Assembly (NCBI RefSeq): GCF_016808095.1
Contig: NC_068978.1
Location: 24,997,306 to 25,061,305 of the forward strand
Source: Vigna angularis
Taxonomy: Eukaryota > Streptophyta > Magnoliopsida > Fabales > Fabaceae
Reading direction: 5' to 3'
DNA length: 64,000 bases
Below are positions 44,693 through 57,445 of this stretch, in pieces. The notes under the pieces were generated by a model. The model saw nothing but the letters and a program-made list of their open reading frames with translations. It did no database searches and was not told the DNA's origin. Position 1 is the first letter of the stretch. Every line of letters starts with the position of its first letter. A program made the position numbers and the translations under genes.

Positions 44693-44707
44693 CGACTCTG
44701 GATACCA
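44693..44707 (-). other. Degenerate primer-binding site candidate
   Basis: On the minus strand TGGTATCCAGAGTCG resembles the initiator tRNA-Met complement TGGTATCAGAGC with one extra C. It is preceded by ...TTGAATCA, a possible LTR end. Weak on its own, but in the right order before the gag fragment. Confidence 0.35.
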
Positions 44708-44712
44708 CTTGA

Positions 44713-46307
44713 TTCAAACATGCATAGGCTTGGAACTCGTAGGTAACAACTCCAAGACAACAAGTTTCAATGGTGTATGGAATGAATGAAAATGAGAGAT
44801 GATTTGATGTATTTAAGTGGAAGAAGGTGAGTGCATGAGACCTCTCGGCTCAAAAATCCCTCACAGATTTGAAGGAAGCTAGAGAAAATGGTATAGAAAT
44901 CAAAATTCAAGAGTGACTCAAGAGTAATAGGGCTAGAAAACAAATTCAACAACACTTCACTAAGCTCAAAAGTGATTTTTACAATGGAGAGAATCTCTTA
45001 ATTATAGGTGAAGAAGAGCCTTAATCTGACTTATTTTACCTCTAAAATTCAAATAGAAATCAAGCTTGGGAGCCAAGCTTGCTGGATTTACACCAAGCAC
45101 ACATGAAAAACATGGTAAAAAGTGAAATCTGATACGCAAAGGTTGAGCTCGCGAGGATATTGGCTGGGCACAGATCACCGTCCGGTAGGTATTTTCCTTC
45201 ACATTTTCAATCTGAAAGTTATGCTCTTCAATCTGGAAAACTGTTGCATCCTATTTTAGTTCCTTTGTTTCTCATGGTTTATCAAACTTCTTGTATGGTT
45301 AATCCATAATCTTCAAGTCCTAGACCTTACAAAACAACAATATAAATATTAAAAATGAATCCTTCTAATACTTAGAAAAAAAATCAAGATCTTTAACCTC
45401 CCTTTCTTAACCTTAATCCTTTGGATGACTTTCTTAGTTAAGTTTTCATCACACAATCAACACAATTAGTCTGGCTTGGATAGACTTAGTCAACCAGTTT
45501 GCCAAAGAAGACTTCAAATTCTGTACCAGTTTGCCAACGAAGACTTCGAAGTCTGAAGGACTACAGAAACACCTTTGACGTTCTGATGATAAAGTTACTG
45601 CATCAAGAAAGGGTCACATGCAATAATAGTGTCAACAATGACTTCTAGGCAATCCTTTTGTCTTTGTCTCTCTTTATCGCAACCTCACTCCTCCAATTAC
45701 TATCTTTCGTTTGGTTGCAAACCATCTCGGACCCACTTTCCCTTCTACCAATACAAAAATAAAATAGTGATTCTGACATCTGCAGATGAACCTGTGCTTT
45801 CCTAGTAAAATATATAATTTCCTTATAGTCAAGATTATATATACTAATTTTATATTATTTATTTAGATTTTAATTTATAATTGTACTAATTTAATGAAAA
45901 TATTTTGCTTTTAATCTCATGTTTTTTCATCATAATCAATTAATTTTTCATGTTCTTATAAAGTTGATGATAATTATGAAATTTAAGAAGATTATTTAAT
46001 GATTACGTAATAATTGCTCATGTAATGTTTGAATATCTTAAAATTAAAATTGACATGCTGGTTCATATATAAATTTAACTAACAATTATACTAATTTAAT
46101 CTTTTATTATTATGTAGTATTTTTATCTTTTTTTTATAATGGTATTGTATAATATATTTATTCGGTTAATTATTAATCGGATGATCAATTCCCTATTGAT
46201 CGAAATACTGCGTAGAACAAACAGTTAAATTAAAACAAACTAATTTTAAAATTTTGATGTTTAAAAATTAAATCACAATTAATATTTTTGAATTGTAGTT
46301 AGATCAA
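44713..46307. other. Intergenic or LTR-like DNA, no gene seen
   Basis: The near part may be the LTR of the minus-strand gypsy remnant. 45492-45565 contains a two-copy repeat (CAGTTTGCCAA(A/C)GAAGACTTC). 45780-46300 is extremely AT-rich. The last five bases (ATCAA) are the left target duplication of the next element. Confidence 0.4.
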
Positions 46308-49124
46308 TGTAACATCCCAATAAATAGTAATTACCATTAATTAGAAATAATCACATTTACAGAGTTAACAGTGCAGTCTAAATTTTCAGCAGCTCAAAAA
46401 CGAACGTTCAATATTTACAACGTTCAGAATTTAACTACAAAACATCAGGTTCTGAACGAACGGTTTTACAAAACTAACACAACCGAACGTCCCAAAAATA
46501 ATAATCCAAACCACTACTACTACTAAGAAGCGAGCGCTCTACTGCTCAGCTTTAACCTCCACTTCGACCTCCACTTCGACCAGATTGGCGTCCTCCAAAT
46601 TTTCTTCTTCCAGCATGACTTCAAGGGACGCACCACCATCTGCTCACATCCACAACGGATGATCATTGCATTTTGACAAGACGAATGAACATGGACAGTA
46701 GACAACACAATGGAAATGCAAGGGTAAGCTTAGGTAATTTAATTCATACGATCAACATATTTTAACATAGTAAATCACTCATACATTTCATACAACATTA
46801 AATATATATATTCACGCATACAGTAACTCATTCAAATTCTCATAATTTAAGACTGTCCGGACTGTATGATCCATGTATCTACAGGCGTTCCTGCACCCGG
46901 GTGATGTAGTAACTGGGATACCCTCAACAGCTGCCACCCGAGGTTAACCCTTATCAGCCCAAAGTACTATGTAGGACTAGGGCCTCCTGCCATTCCCACG
47001 CATGAACTACTCTCCTCTACATGAGGATGAGCAATCACGGAATATCAGGATGAACAGCCATCAGCAGCTTTACCATGGTCATACTACACTACTTATCATA
47101 TTCACATCATAGAGACGTTCCTCCTTGGAATGCTCATTAACAATCCAGTCCAATAAGATTCATTCCAAATACCATTCGCACATATTCACCATTTTGCTTA
47201 TTCAAGTTTTCATTCTGTGTTTCACTCTCTTGCTTTAAAGAACGTTCATCACTCAATAGATAGGGAAGAACATATTCCAGTACTCATACATCTACGTTTC
47301 TGAACAAAAGAAACGACCCATTTATCCACTTAATATGCTACGACACTTATTAATTTGAAGAAACTGATCTTAGAAGATATGGATAATACTTAGAAAGGTT
47401 TTAAGTATAAAGACTCCAGGTAGAATTCAAAGGATAATTCCAGTAATAAAATATTTAGATAACCAACCAAATATGATTGAATTCAGAAGACAACCCTGCC
47501 AGTCACAGACCGAACTTTAATTAACAATTTGGACGAACGCCATATGCGTTCGCTCACGAAGCAATAATAAGACGAGCGTTCAGTTATAAAACCGAACACT
47601 GCTTAGGACGAACGCCAGGTCAATGACCGAGCACCAAATAGAATGAACGCGCATTTGAACGAACGTTCGATATCAGACCGAACGCTAACTAGAACGAACA
47701 CTCAATCTAAGATCGAGAGTTCATTTGGACGAACGCTCAGTATAATACTAAGCGCTACTTATGACGAACGCTGGTAAACAAAACCGAGCGTTCTAAATAC
47801 CCTTTAGTTTATTTTCAATTGTTGGACACGCTAGGCTGAGCCGAACACTCAGACCTGACCATGCATACAAAGGACGCTCGTTCTCAGTCAGGATCCTTTC
47901 CAAATGAAAGAATTCTCATTCTAAGTTATATTCCAGGAAACCGAACGGTATATGACCGTACGATAACGAGCGTACATTATCAATCAGAGAAGATAAAATT
48001 TTACCAGACTTTTCAAACACTATAACTTCACAGTTTTCATACGATTTGAAACTTTAAAATTTTCATCTTCACCATAAAGTTCATACTTTACAGAATCCAT
48101 ATTTTCATCTTATCAATACAGAGTTTTCCATTTTCCAGTTCAATGCATATCCTCATCAACATACAGTTCAGAACATTATCATTCCAAATCATACAGAAAT
48201 TCAATCATTTTCCAACTCATACATCTCATTCTCTGCATACGGTTCAAACAATATTCATAATATACATCCAGTGCAAACACGCTCATTCATGCACACTTAA
48301 ACATCAATTGTTTCATGCAGTTCAAACATCCAGCACACTTCATTGCTTTCATACAAATCAAACCAGTATTAAATTAAATTACTAAAGCTTCCCTTACCTG
48401 GTCTAACAGTGCACTTCCAAATGCTTTAAGGTTTTCTCTCGATCACTTGCAGCTTCCTACCCAATAAATCACTCCACGATTTTCATTAAATCTAATATAC
48501 CAAAAATGACATAAGATTCAAACCTATAACCCATGCATGCAACCAGGATTTGGTTCGCATGAACTCAAACAGACAACGGTGCAGGGACGAGAACTTACCA
48601 GTCCAGATTTTTGGCTTTGTTCGGTTCAAAACAATGCTCACGGTGCAGAGATGGTTTCCACGGTGTCTGAAATGAGATTAGAGGGATTGATAGTGAGGTA
48701 TTTTAGAGAGAAGATGGAAGAGTTCAGAGAAAAAGCAGAGAAGATGGACGATCAGAATTTCGTGATGAAGAAGGTGAGTGCATGGAATGAAGAGAAGTGT
48801 TTTCAGAGAAATCATTTTCTCTCCCTCGTCAAACGGTTGAGCACTCACGCATTGCCACTTGGTTTCCACTACAGCTTTTAGAATCTTCCAACGTGACATT
48901 TGGCATTCAGCACATACAAAGAGTGTAATTGTTTTCCTTCTCACGCAGAATGAACATCCATTCACTCAATGCCACATGTTTTCCACTATCTATTTTCCAA
49001 ACGTTCAACCATGACACTTGGCAGATGCATGCAGTGAAAGTGTAAGTGGGTTTTGACGTGGCACGGTGCATTAATGGTGTGATCAGAGGATGAATTAGTG
49101 TACATAATTTATCAGGTTCTCACA
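46308..49124 (-). repeat. 3' LTR of the Tekay-type element (left copy)
   Basis: 2,817 bp; TGTAACATCCC...TTCTCACA as read on the plus strand. It carries a 12-bp duplication (GACCTCCACTTC, about 46560) absent from the other copy. Open frames inside (such as the 114-codon one at 48537) are repeated in the other LTR and have no known motif. Confidence 0.95.
47470..47960. repeat. Cluster of CGAACG/CGTTCG motifs in the LTR
   Basis: At least a dozen copies of GACGAACGC, GAACGTTCG and ACCGAACG-type words occur in under 500 bases, in both orientations, at irregular 25-40 base spacing. Similar words recur at 46390-46500 in the same LTR. The right LTR has the same cluster at about 55030-55520. Confidence 0.75.
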
Positions 49125-49136
49125 TTCCCCCTAACT
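49125..49136 (-). other. Polypurine tract of the Tekay-type element
   Basis: On the minus strand AGTTAGGGGGAA ends right at the LTR border. Confidence 0.8.
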
Positions 49137-49161
49137 ACAAAAATTTTCGTCCTCGAAAATT

Positions 49162-49899
49162 CTAAAGCTTACCAGGAAATAGGTGCGGGTACAATTCCTT
49201 CACAGCCTCTTCAACCTCCCATGTTGAGTCACCAATCTTTGCATTCCACACCACTTTCACGAGACGAACATCCTTTCCTTTGTAGAGTCTGGTGCGGCTG
49301 TCTTCCACACAAACAGGTTGCATCTCCAGTGTTCGATCTGGCCGAAGTTGGATATCTTCTAACTCCAGTACGTGTGATGGATCAGCTATATATTTACGGA
49401 GTTGAGAAACATGAAAGACTGGATGTAGGTTGGACAGTTGAGGTGGTAACGCTAGCTCATACGCCACTGATCCAATCTTCTTCAGAATTTGATAAGGTCC
49501 AACATACTTGGGAGAAAGCTTCTTTGGACGAAGAACTCTTCCCACTCCAGTGATTGGATTCAGCCTTAGAAAAACATAATCTCCTGCAGCGAACTCTAAG
49601 GGTCTTCTCCTCTTATCCGCATACGATTTCTGCCTGCTTTGAGACGTCTTCAATCGCTCCTGGATCAGTTTCACTTTCTCTGTTGTTTGCTGGATTAATT
49701 CTGGTCCGGTTAATGCAGTCTCGCCTTCTCGGAACCAACACAAAGGAGTTCTACACTTTCTTCCATAAAGAGCTTCAAACGGTGCCATTCCTATGCTTGC
49801 TTGAAAGTTGTTGTTATACGTGAATTCAACAAGCGGCAGAACTTCATCCCATACTCCCATATGATCTATAACACAGGTCCTCAACAAGTCTTCAAGAGT
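49162..49899 (-). pseudogene. Integrase C-terminus with chromodomain-like tail
   Basis: Continuation of the gag-pol frame after the TAG at 49900-49902. It contains NNNFQASIGMAPFEALYGR, then CRTPLCW, the GPY/F-type segment KLSPKYVGPYQILKKIG, VFHVSQLRKY, and a terminal VVWNAKIGDSTWEVEEAVKE with YPHLF. The last block has the pattern of the chromodomain of plant Tekay integrases, which is thought to direct insertion to heterochromatin. The reading ends 25 bases before the polypurine tract, so gag-pol fills the element. Confidence 0.9.
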
Positions 49900-51993
49900 C
49901 TAGATGGTTCGTTCAGATTGGCCATCCGTCTGAGGGTGATACGCAGAACTCAATTGCAGTTTGCTTCCCAATTCTCTTTGTAATGACTGCCAAAATCGAG
50001 ATGTGAATCTCGTGTCTCGATCTGAAATAATGCTTGAAGGAACTCCATGCAATCTAACAATCTCCTTAACGTACAGCTTGGCCAAATTTGTCATGGACAT
50101 CTTCAAATTAACTGCCAGGAAGTGAACGCTCTTAGTTAATCTATCCACAATCACCCAAATTGAATCATGGTTTCGGACTGTACGTGGCAGATGAGTCACG
50201 AAATCCATGGAGATGCTATCCCACTTCCATTCTGGAATTTCTAATGGCTGCAGCAATCCTCCTGGTCTTTGGTGTTCAGCCTTGGCTCTTTGACAAGTTA
50301 AGCAAGATGACACAAAACGTACAATGTCACCCTTCATTCCCGGCCACCAGAATGATAAACGAAGGTCCTGATACATCTTAGTCATACCGGGGTGTATGCT
50401 AAGACGGCTGCAATGCGCTTCCTCCAGAATAATCCGTTTCAGCTCTTCATCATTGGGAACGCACGTTCTACTAAGGTAACGCAGCATACCGTCCGTACTA
50501 GTATTAAACTCCTTGGCCTGATCTGTGCCAAGCACGCTCAAGATCTTCACCAGTTCTTCATCCTCACGTTGTTTCCTCCTAATTTGATCAAACACATCAC
50601 TGGAAATTCTAAGATTACAGCACCTTATAACGTTCGTTCCCAAATCAAACTGTAATCTTAGATCTCTAAAACTCTCCACCAAATTCAGCTCTTTCACCAT
50701 CATTGCAGAGATCCTTACGGCCTTCCTACTCAAGGCATCAGCCACCACATTAGCTTTTCCAGGATGATACGACAGTTCGAATTCATAATCCTTCAAGAAT
50801 TCAAGCCACCTCCTTTGCCTCATATTCAACTCCTTTTGATCAAAGAGGTACTTGAGACTCTTGTGATCACTAAACACTTGAAACGTTGCTCCATACAGGT
50901 AGTGCCTCCATATTTTTAGCGCAAACACAACTGCTGCCAGCTCCAAGTCGTGTGTGGGGTAATTTTTCTCATGGATTTTCAGCTGTCTGGAAGCATAAGC
51001 CACTGCCCTTCTTTCCTGCATCAGTACACAACCCAAACCTTGATACGATGCATCACAATATACTTCAAAAGGTTTGGCCGTATCTGGAATGACCAACACA
51101 GGAGCACTCGTTAATTTCCTCTTCAATTCCTGGAAGCTCTCCTCACATCTGTCTGTCCAAGCAAACGGCTGGTCCTTCCTGGTGAGGTAAGTCAGAGGGG
51201 CTACTATCTTAGAAAATCCTTCAATGAACCTTCTATAGTAGCCAGCGAGTCCCACAAAGCTTCTAACCTCCGTGACTGAACGTGGACTCTCCCAATCCAG
51301 CACTGCTTTCACCTTGGCTGGATCCACTGCGATACCACCAGCAGACACAACGTGTCCCAAGAATTGGATCTCCTTCATCCAGAATTCACACTTTGAACGC
51401 TTGGCATACAGCTCTTTCTCCCTCAACACGCTCAAGACAATCCTCAAGTGGTCTTCATGCTCTTCAAAGCTCTTGGAATATATGAGGATGTCATCAATAA
51501 ACACCACAACAAACTTATCCAGGTACGGTCTAAAAATTCTGTTCATATAATCCATGAAGATTGCAGGTGCATTTGTCACTCCAAATGGCATCACCACATA
51601 CTCATAATGGCCATAGCGAGATCGAAATGCAGTCTTCTGAATGTCCTCCTCTTTCACTCTGATTTGATGATAGCCCGAACGTAAATCAATTTTAGAAAAT
51701 ACACATGCACCATGCAACTGATCCAGCAGATCGTCAATCCTTGGAAGGGGATACTTGTTCTTGATGGTCAGCTTATTAAGTTGCCTATAATCAATACAGA
51801 GACGGGAGCTGTCATCCTTCTTCTTTACCAATAATACAAGTGCTCCCCAAGGTGAAGCACTTGGACGGATGAACCTCTTGTCCATCAATTCTTCAATCTG
51901 TTTCTTGAGTTCCACTAATTCAGCTGGTGCCATTCTGTAAGGTTGAACCGAGATGGGTGCAGCAGTAGTTACCAGATCAATCGTGAATTCAAC
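49900..51993 (-). pseudogene. pol: Tekay-type pol: RT, RNase H, integrase core
   Basis: In the same frame as the gag part and the C-terminus. It has reverse transcriptase with [20 protein letters not shown] and the catalytic box [12 protein letters not shown], then RNase H ([16 protein letters not shown], ending [14 protein letters not shown]). The integrase follows with its zinc-finger His and Cys (ending CLTCQRAK), catalytic Asp in SMDFVTHLP and IISDRDTRF, and Glu in QTDGQSERT. It ends at a TAG (49900-49902) directly after SERTI, where the family usually has glutamine (CAG), so one C-to-T change would explain it. Confidence 0.93.
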
Positions 51994-53721
51994 CTAACGA
52001 ATGGGAGGTAGACCAGGGACTTCATCCGGAAATACATCCGGGAATTCATCCACTACGGTTCGTCCTCCACTGTTATCCACATTGGACGATCGCTCTATCT
52101 CGTTGCCTTCATAAGTCATGATAAGGAAACAGCTTGCTCCCTCCATGATGTCCTCCTTAAACTGTCCAAGAGTAATTGATAGTTCTTCTTCTTCTTCATC
52201 TGGAAAGACTAACTCCTTCTTCCCACAATCAATGAGGATCCGATTGGTAGCTAACCAATCCATCCCCAAAATTACTTCTAAGTCTTGAAGGGGTAGGCAA
52301 ATGAGATTAACCTTATATCTACGTCCCTCAACTTCTATAGGACATCTCACACAAATTGTAGATGTCTTAATCCCACCAGCCGCTGGGGTTGACACCACCA
52401 AGTCGAACTGTAACTCGCTCTCCACTAGCCCCAACTCCTCAACACATGCCTTCGAGATGAAGGAATGAGTTGCCCCCGAATCATACAACACACCACACGG
52501 CTTTCCAAACAATAAGCAAGTGCTGGTGATGAGTGTACCTGAACGAGCAGCTTCAGCACCAGTAATAGCATACACTCTTCCTATTGCTTGTGCACGTCCA
52601 CCTCTCCCTTGTTGAGCTCTTTCAGCATTTGGCGGTCTCATTACCGCTCGTCCTCCCACATTGCACTCCTGATCCGAGTGCCCGTTTCTCCCACATTTGT
52701 TGCAATGTTTTACTCCAGAAAGTTGAGGACAAGCCCATCTCAAATGTGGTCCTCCACACTGATAGCACGTCAAACTCCTTTGCTGTCCAGTTTGGCCAAC
52801 AGTGACCAAGGCTTGTGATCCGCCAGATGATTGAGTTGGACGAACATATGGAGACCTTCTTACGTTCATAGCACCTCTGGACTGGACTGGCCCCCTACTC
52901 GCTTGCTGTTTCTTCTGTTGCTCTGCCTCAGCAACGTTCTTCTCCAGAACCTTAGCTCTCTCCACCATGGCAGGGAAAGACCGAATGCACAGGCAGGATA
53001 TCAACACTTTCAAATCACTTCTAAGCCCGTTCTCAAACTTCCTGCATTGCCATTCTTCACTGGTTGCCATGGTATTAAAACGGACCAGATGTTTGAATTT
53101 GTTGGTGTATTCCGAGACGGACATACCACCTTGTACTAATTGGAGAAACTCCACTTCTTTGGCAAAACGCACACTGTCCGGGAAATACTCTTCGTAGAAT
53201 TTAGTTCTGAAAACCTCCCAAGAAATGGGACTCTGAGCTTCGGTCAACAACATCTTCACACTTGACCACCAATGGCTAGCTTCTCCCATCAACAAATATT
53301 CTGTGAATGCCAAACGGTTTTCATTTGGACATCTTTTGGCATCATAGATCCGCTCCATGTCTCTAAGCCACTGATCCGCTTCATCCGGAAGCCCTTTTCC
53401 ATTGAATTTTGCAGGATGGTGTTGCAAGAAGCTTTCCAAACTCCATTCCGCATGAGGTGCAGCATTAGAAGAAGAGGCTCCTGGTGTGCCTCGGCTAGCT
53501 GCCAGAATATCCATTAATTGCCTCTGCGTTGCTTCTGAACTGATACGTGAAGCCTCCAAACTGTTCAGTGCTTCCTGGTTTTGCCTCATCAAGGCAGCGT
53601 TCTGTTCTATCAAAGTGGTGTTCTGTTGTTGCAGCCTGTCAATGACTGTCTCCAACATCCTGGTATTGTTAGAAGGATCAGCCTCGTTTGGCTGGGGTGG
53701 GGGACGAAGTCTAGGCGCCAT
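51994..53721 (-). pseudogene. gag: Tekay-type gag and protease
   Basis: A 575-codon frame starting MAPRLRPPPQPNEADPSNNT with an N-terminal coiled coil. The capsid block has GEASHWWSSVKML and FRTKFYEEYFPDSVR. Two zinc knuckles follow, CYQCGGPHLRWAC (one residue short of the usual CCHC spacing) and CNKCGRNGHSDQEC, at about residues 319-351. The protease active site is YDSGATHSF, near residue 411, with VILGMDWLATN further on. The frame stops at a TAG (51994-51996) after GLPPIR, where homologues carry Glu. Downstream sequence stays in the same frame into RT, so gag-pol was one polyprotein. Confidence 0.93.
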
Positions 53722-53849
53722 TCGTTTTCTGGTTCAGAGAAAACGCACATTAGTTATGTTCAAGAGTTAAAAATAATAACTCATCAACACACAATAAGCA
53801 CACAACGAAAACATAGTGTACTCATACCCTACATGTCCTTTAAAAGAAC

Positions 53850-53866
53850 AAAACTGCTCTGATATC
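53850..53866 (-). other. Primer-binding site, imperfect tRNA-Met type
   Basis: On the minus strand TTGATATCAGAGCAG follows the LTR end (TGTTACA) after a few bases. TATCAGAGC matches the initiator tRNA-Met complement; the first bases differ from the usual TGGTATCAGAGC. Confidence 0.65.
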
Positions 53867-53872
53867 AATAAA

Positions 53873-56677
53873 TGTAACATCCCAATAAATAGTAATTACC
53901 ATTAATTAGAAATAATCACATTTACAGAGTTAACAGTGCAGTCTAAATTTTCAGCAGCTCAAAAACGAACGTTCAATATTTACAACGTTCAGAATTTAAC
54001 TACAAAACATCAGGTTCTGAACGAACGGTTTTACAAAACTAACACAACCGAACGTCCCAAAAATAATAATCCAAACCACTACTACTACTAAGAAGCGAGC
54101 GCTCTACTGCTCAGCTTTAACCTCCACTTCGACCAGATTGGCGTCCTCCAAATTTTCTTCTTCCAGCATGACTTCAAGGGACGCACCACCATCTGCTCAC
54201 ATCCACAACGGATGATCATTGCATTTTGACAAGACGAATGAACATGGACAGTAGACAACACAATGGAAATGCAAGGGTAAGCTTAGGTAATTTAATTCAT
54301 ACGATCAACATATTTTAACATAGTAAATCACTCATACATTTCATACAACATTAAATATATATATTCACGCATACAGTAACTCATTCAAATTCTCATAATT
54401 TAAGACTGTCCGGACTGTATGATCCATGTATCTACAGGCGTTCCTGCACCCGGGTGATGTAGTAACTGGGATACCCTCAACAGCTGCCACCCGAGGTTAA
54501 CCCTTATCAGCCCAAAGTACTATGTAGGACTAGGGCCTCCTGCCATTCCCACGCATGAACTACTCTCCTCTACATGAGGATGAGCAATCACGGAATATCA
54601 GGATGAACAGCCATCAGCAGCTTTACCATGGTCATACTACACTACTTATCATATTCACATCATAGAGACGTTCCTCCTTGGAACGCTCATTAACAATCCA
54701 GTCCAATAAGATTCATTCCAAATACCATTCGCACATATTCACCATTTTGCTTATTCAAGTTTTCATTCTGTGTTTCACTCTCTTGCTTTAAAGAACGTTC
54801 ATCACTCAATAGATAGGGAAGAACATATTCCAGTACTCATACATCTACGTTTCTGAACAAAAGAAACGACCCATTTATCCACTTAATATGCTACGACACT
54901 TATTAATTTGAAGAAACTGATCTTAGAAGATATGGATAATACTTAGAAAGGTTTTAAGTATAAAGACTCCAGGTAGAATTCAAAGGATAATTCCAGTAAT
55001 AAAATATTTAGATAACCAACCAAATATGATTGAATTCAGAAGACAACCCTGCCAGTCACAGACCGAACTTTAATTAACAATTTGGACGAACGCCATATGC
55101 GTTCGCTCACGAAGCAATAATAAGACGAGCGTTCAGTTATAAAACCGAACACTGCTTAGGACGAACGCCAGGTCAATGACCGAGCACCAAATAGAATGAA
55201 CGCGCATTTGAACGAACGTTCGATATCAGACCGAACGCTAACTAGAACGAACACTCAATCTAAGATCGAGAGTTCATTTGGACGAACGCTCAGTATAATA
55301 CTAAGCGCTACTTATGACGAACGCTGGTAAACAAAACCGAGCGTTCTAAATACCCTTTAGTTTATTTTCAATTGTTGGACACGCTAGGCTGAGCCGAACA
55401 CTCAGACCTGACCATGCATACAAAGGACGCTCGTTCTCAGTCAGGATCCTTTCCAAATGAAAGAATTCTCATTCTAAGTTATATTCCAGGAAACCGAACG
55501 GTATATGACCGTACGATAACGAGCGTACATTATCAATCAGAGAAGATAAAATTTTACCAGACTTTTCAAACACTATAACTTCACAGTTTTCATACGATTT
55601 GAAACTTTAAAATTTTCATCTTCACCATAAAGTTCATACTTTACAGAATCCATATTTTCATCTTATCAATACAGAGTTTTCCATTTTCCAGTTCAATGCA
55701 TATCCTCATCAACATACAGTTCAGAACATTATCATTCCAAATCATACAGAAATTCAATCATTTTCCAACTCATACATCTCATTCTCTGCATACGGTTCAA
55801 ACAATATTCATAATATACATCCAGTGCAAACACGCTCATTCATGCACACTTAAACATCAATTGTTTCATGCAGTTCAAACATCCAGCACACTTCATTGCT
55901 TTCATACAAATCAAACCAGTATTAAATTAAATTACTAAAGCTTCCCTTACCTGGTCTAACAGTGCACTTCCAAATGCTTTAAGGTTTTCTCTCGATCACT
56001 TGCAGCTTCCTACCCAATAAATCACTCCACGATTTTCACTAAATCTAATATACCAAAAATGACATAAGATTCAAACCTATAACCCATGCATGCAACCAGG
56101 ATTTGGTTCGCATGAACTCAAACAGACAACGGTGCAGGGACGAGAACTTACCAGTCCAGATTTTTGGCTTTGTTCGGTTCAAAACAATGCTCACGGTGCA
56201 GAGATGGTTTCCACGGTGTCTGAAATGAGATTAGAGGGATTGATAGTGAGGTATTTTAGAGAGAAGATGGAAGAGTTCAGAGAAAAAGCAGAGAAGATGG
56301 ACGATCAGAATTTCGTGATGAAGAAGGTGAGTGCATGGAATGAAGAGAAGTGTTTTCAGAGAAATCATTTTCTCTCCCTCGTCAAACGGTTGAGCACTCA
56401 CGCATTGCCACTTGGTTTCCACTACAGCTTTTAGAATCTTCCAACGTGACATTTGGCATTCAGCACATACAAAGAGTGTAATTGTTTTCCTTCTCACGCA
56501 GAATGAACATCCATTCACTCAATGCCACATGTTTTCCACTATCTATTTTCCAAACGTTCAGCCATGACACTTGGCAGATGCATGCAGTGAAAGTGTAAGT
56601 GGGTTTTGACGTGGCACGGTGCATTAATGGTGTGATCAGAGGATGAATTAGTGTACATAATTTATCAGGTTCTCACA
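53873..56677 (-). repeat. 5' LTR of the Tekay-type element (right copy)
   Basis: 2,805 bp, nearly identical to the left copy. Visible differences are the 12-bp indel and isolated substitutions at about 54684, 56039 and 56561. It would act as promoter for the minus-strand transcript; no TATA box could be assigned with confidence. Confidence 0.95.
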
Positions 56678-56682
56678 ATCAA

Positions 56683-57170
56683 CTTTAATAAAAAAAACTA
56701 ATCACAAAATTTATAAATAATGATTCAAAATAAGAAAGTATTAATGTTTGACAAACAAAATCATAAATTTAAAGGGGAGTAATTAAAAACAAATCACTTG
56801 AATATGAAAACTCACCCGTACCTAAAACAGTACCATATTGAAATAATTATGTATATATAATATATTGCCTTCTATGTGTAAATGTTTCTTTTATTCTCTC
56901 TACTGTGAAAGTTTAAATTTTAATTTACAGCACATTTCATGTTTTTCTCTAATTTTTATTTTCAAATAATTCATTAAAAAAATGCGAAATGATTTTAACT
57001 TTTATGATAATAATCAATGGTAATAGTATAATTATTTGTAACATTATTCATGATATTATTGATGATATTATTCATGTATATATAAAACTTCTAACTAATT
57101 TCAACTATGATATTTAATATATTTAAATGAAACATTATTACGGCGGCTGTCAACGTGAAATCAGCAAAAC
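56683..57170. other. AT-rich spacer between the Tekay-type element and the metallothionein gene
   Basis: No coding signal. The right end would hold the metallothionein terminator region. Confidence 0.5.
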
Positions 57171-57180
57171 ATTTTATTCA
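57171..57180 (-). terminator. Polyadenylation signal candidate of the metallothionein gene
   Basis: On the minus strand TGAATAAAAT lies about 270 bases after the stop codon. It contains AATAAA. Confidence 0.5.
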
Positions 57181-57445
57181 TATAATATAACACCAATAAC
57201 ATTTCATTTATGAGCAGAGATTCATTGATAATTCAAATTACATATAGTTCTGTTACACAAACGAAACACAAAGTAACCATAGAGCATGAAACACCTGCAA
57301 CAATGAACTTGTAAAAAGGTAAACCATGACCTCTTTATTGTAAAACTCCAAACCGAAGTTGAAACCAAACACATGTTTCTTATTATCAAGTGGGTATTTT
57401 GATACATATATCACAGTTATCTCTGCTTCAAGCTTTCATTTTCAC

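Larger units (their letters stand above)
46308..56677 (-). mobile_element. Young Ty3/gypsy chromovirus-like element (Tekay type), 10.4 kb
   Basis: Two 2.8-kb LTRs enclose a gag-pol frame on the minus strand. The whole is flanked by ATCAA direct repeats (46303-46307 and 56678-56682). A polypurine tract (GTTAGGGGGAA on the minus strand) adjoins the left LTR and a tRNA-Met-like primer site adjoins the right one. By eye the LTRs differ by about three substitutions and one 12-bp indel, so insertion is recent. Gag-pol is a single frame broken by two stop codons. The integrase C-terminus ends in a chromodomain-like segment, which with gene order points to the Tekay/Del chromovirus group. Confidence 0.95.

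Noticed and set aside
48537..48881. 114-codon ORF with a helical, charged C-terminus, repeated at 56090-56434
   Set aside because: It lies inside both LTR copies of the Tekay-type element, so the duplication is explained by the LTRs. No known motif and no upstream promoter logic in that orientation.
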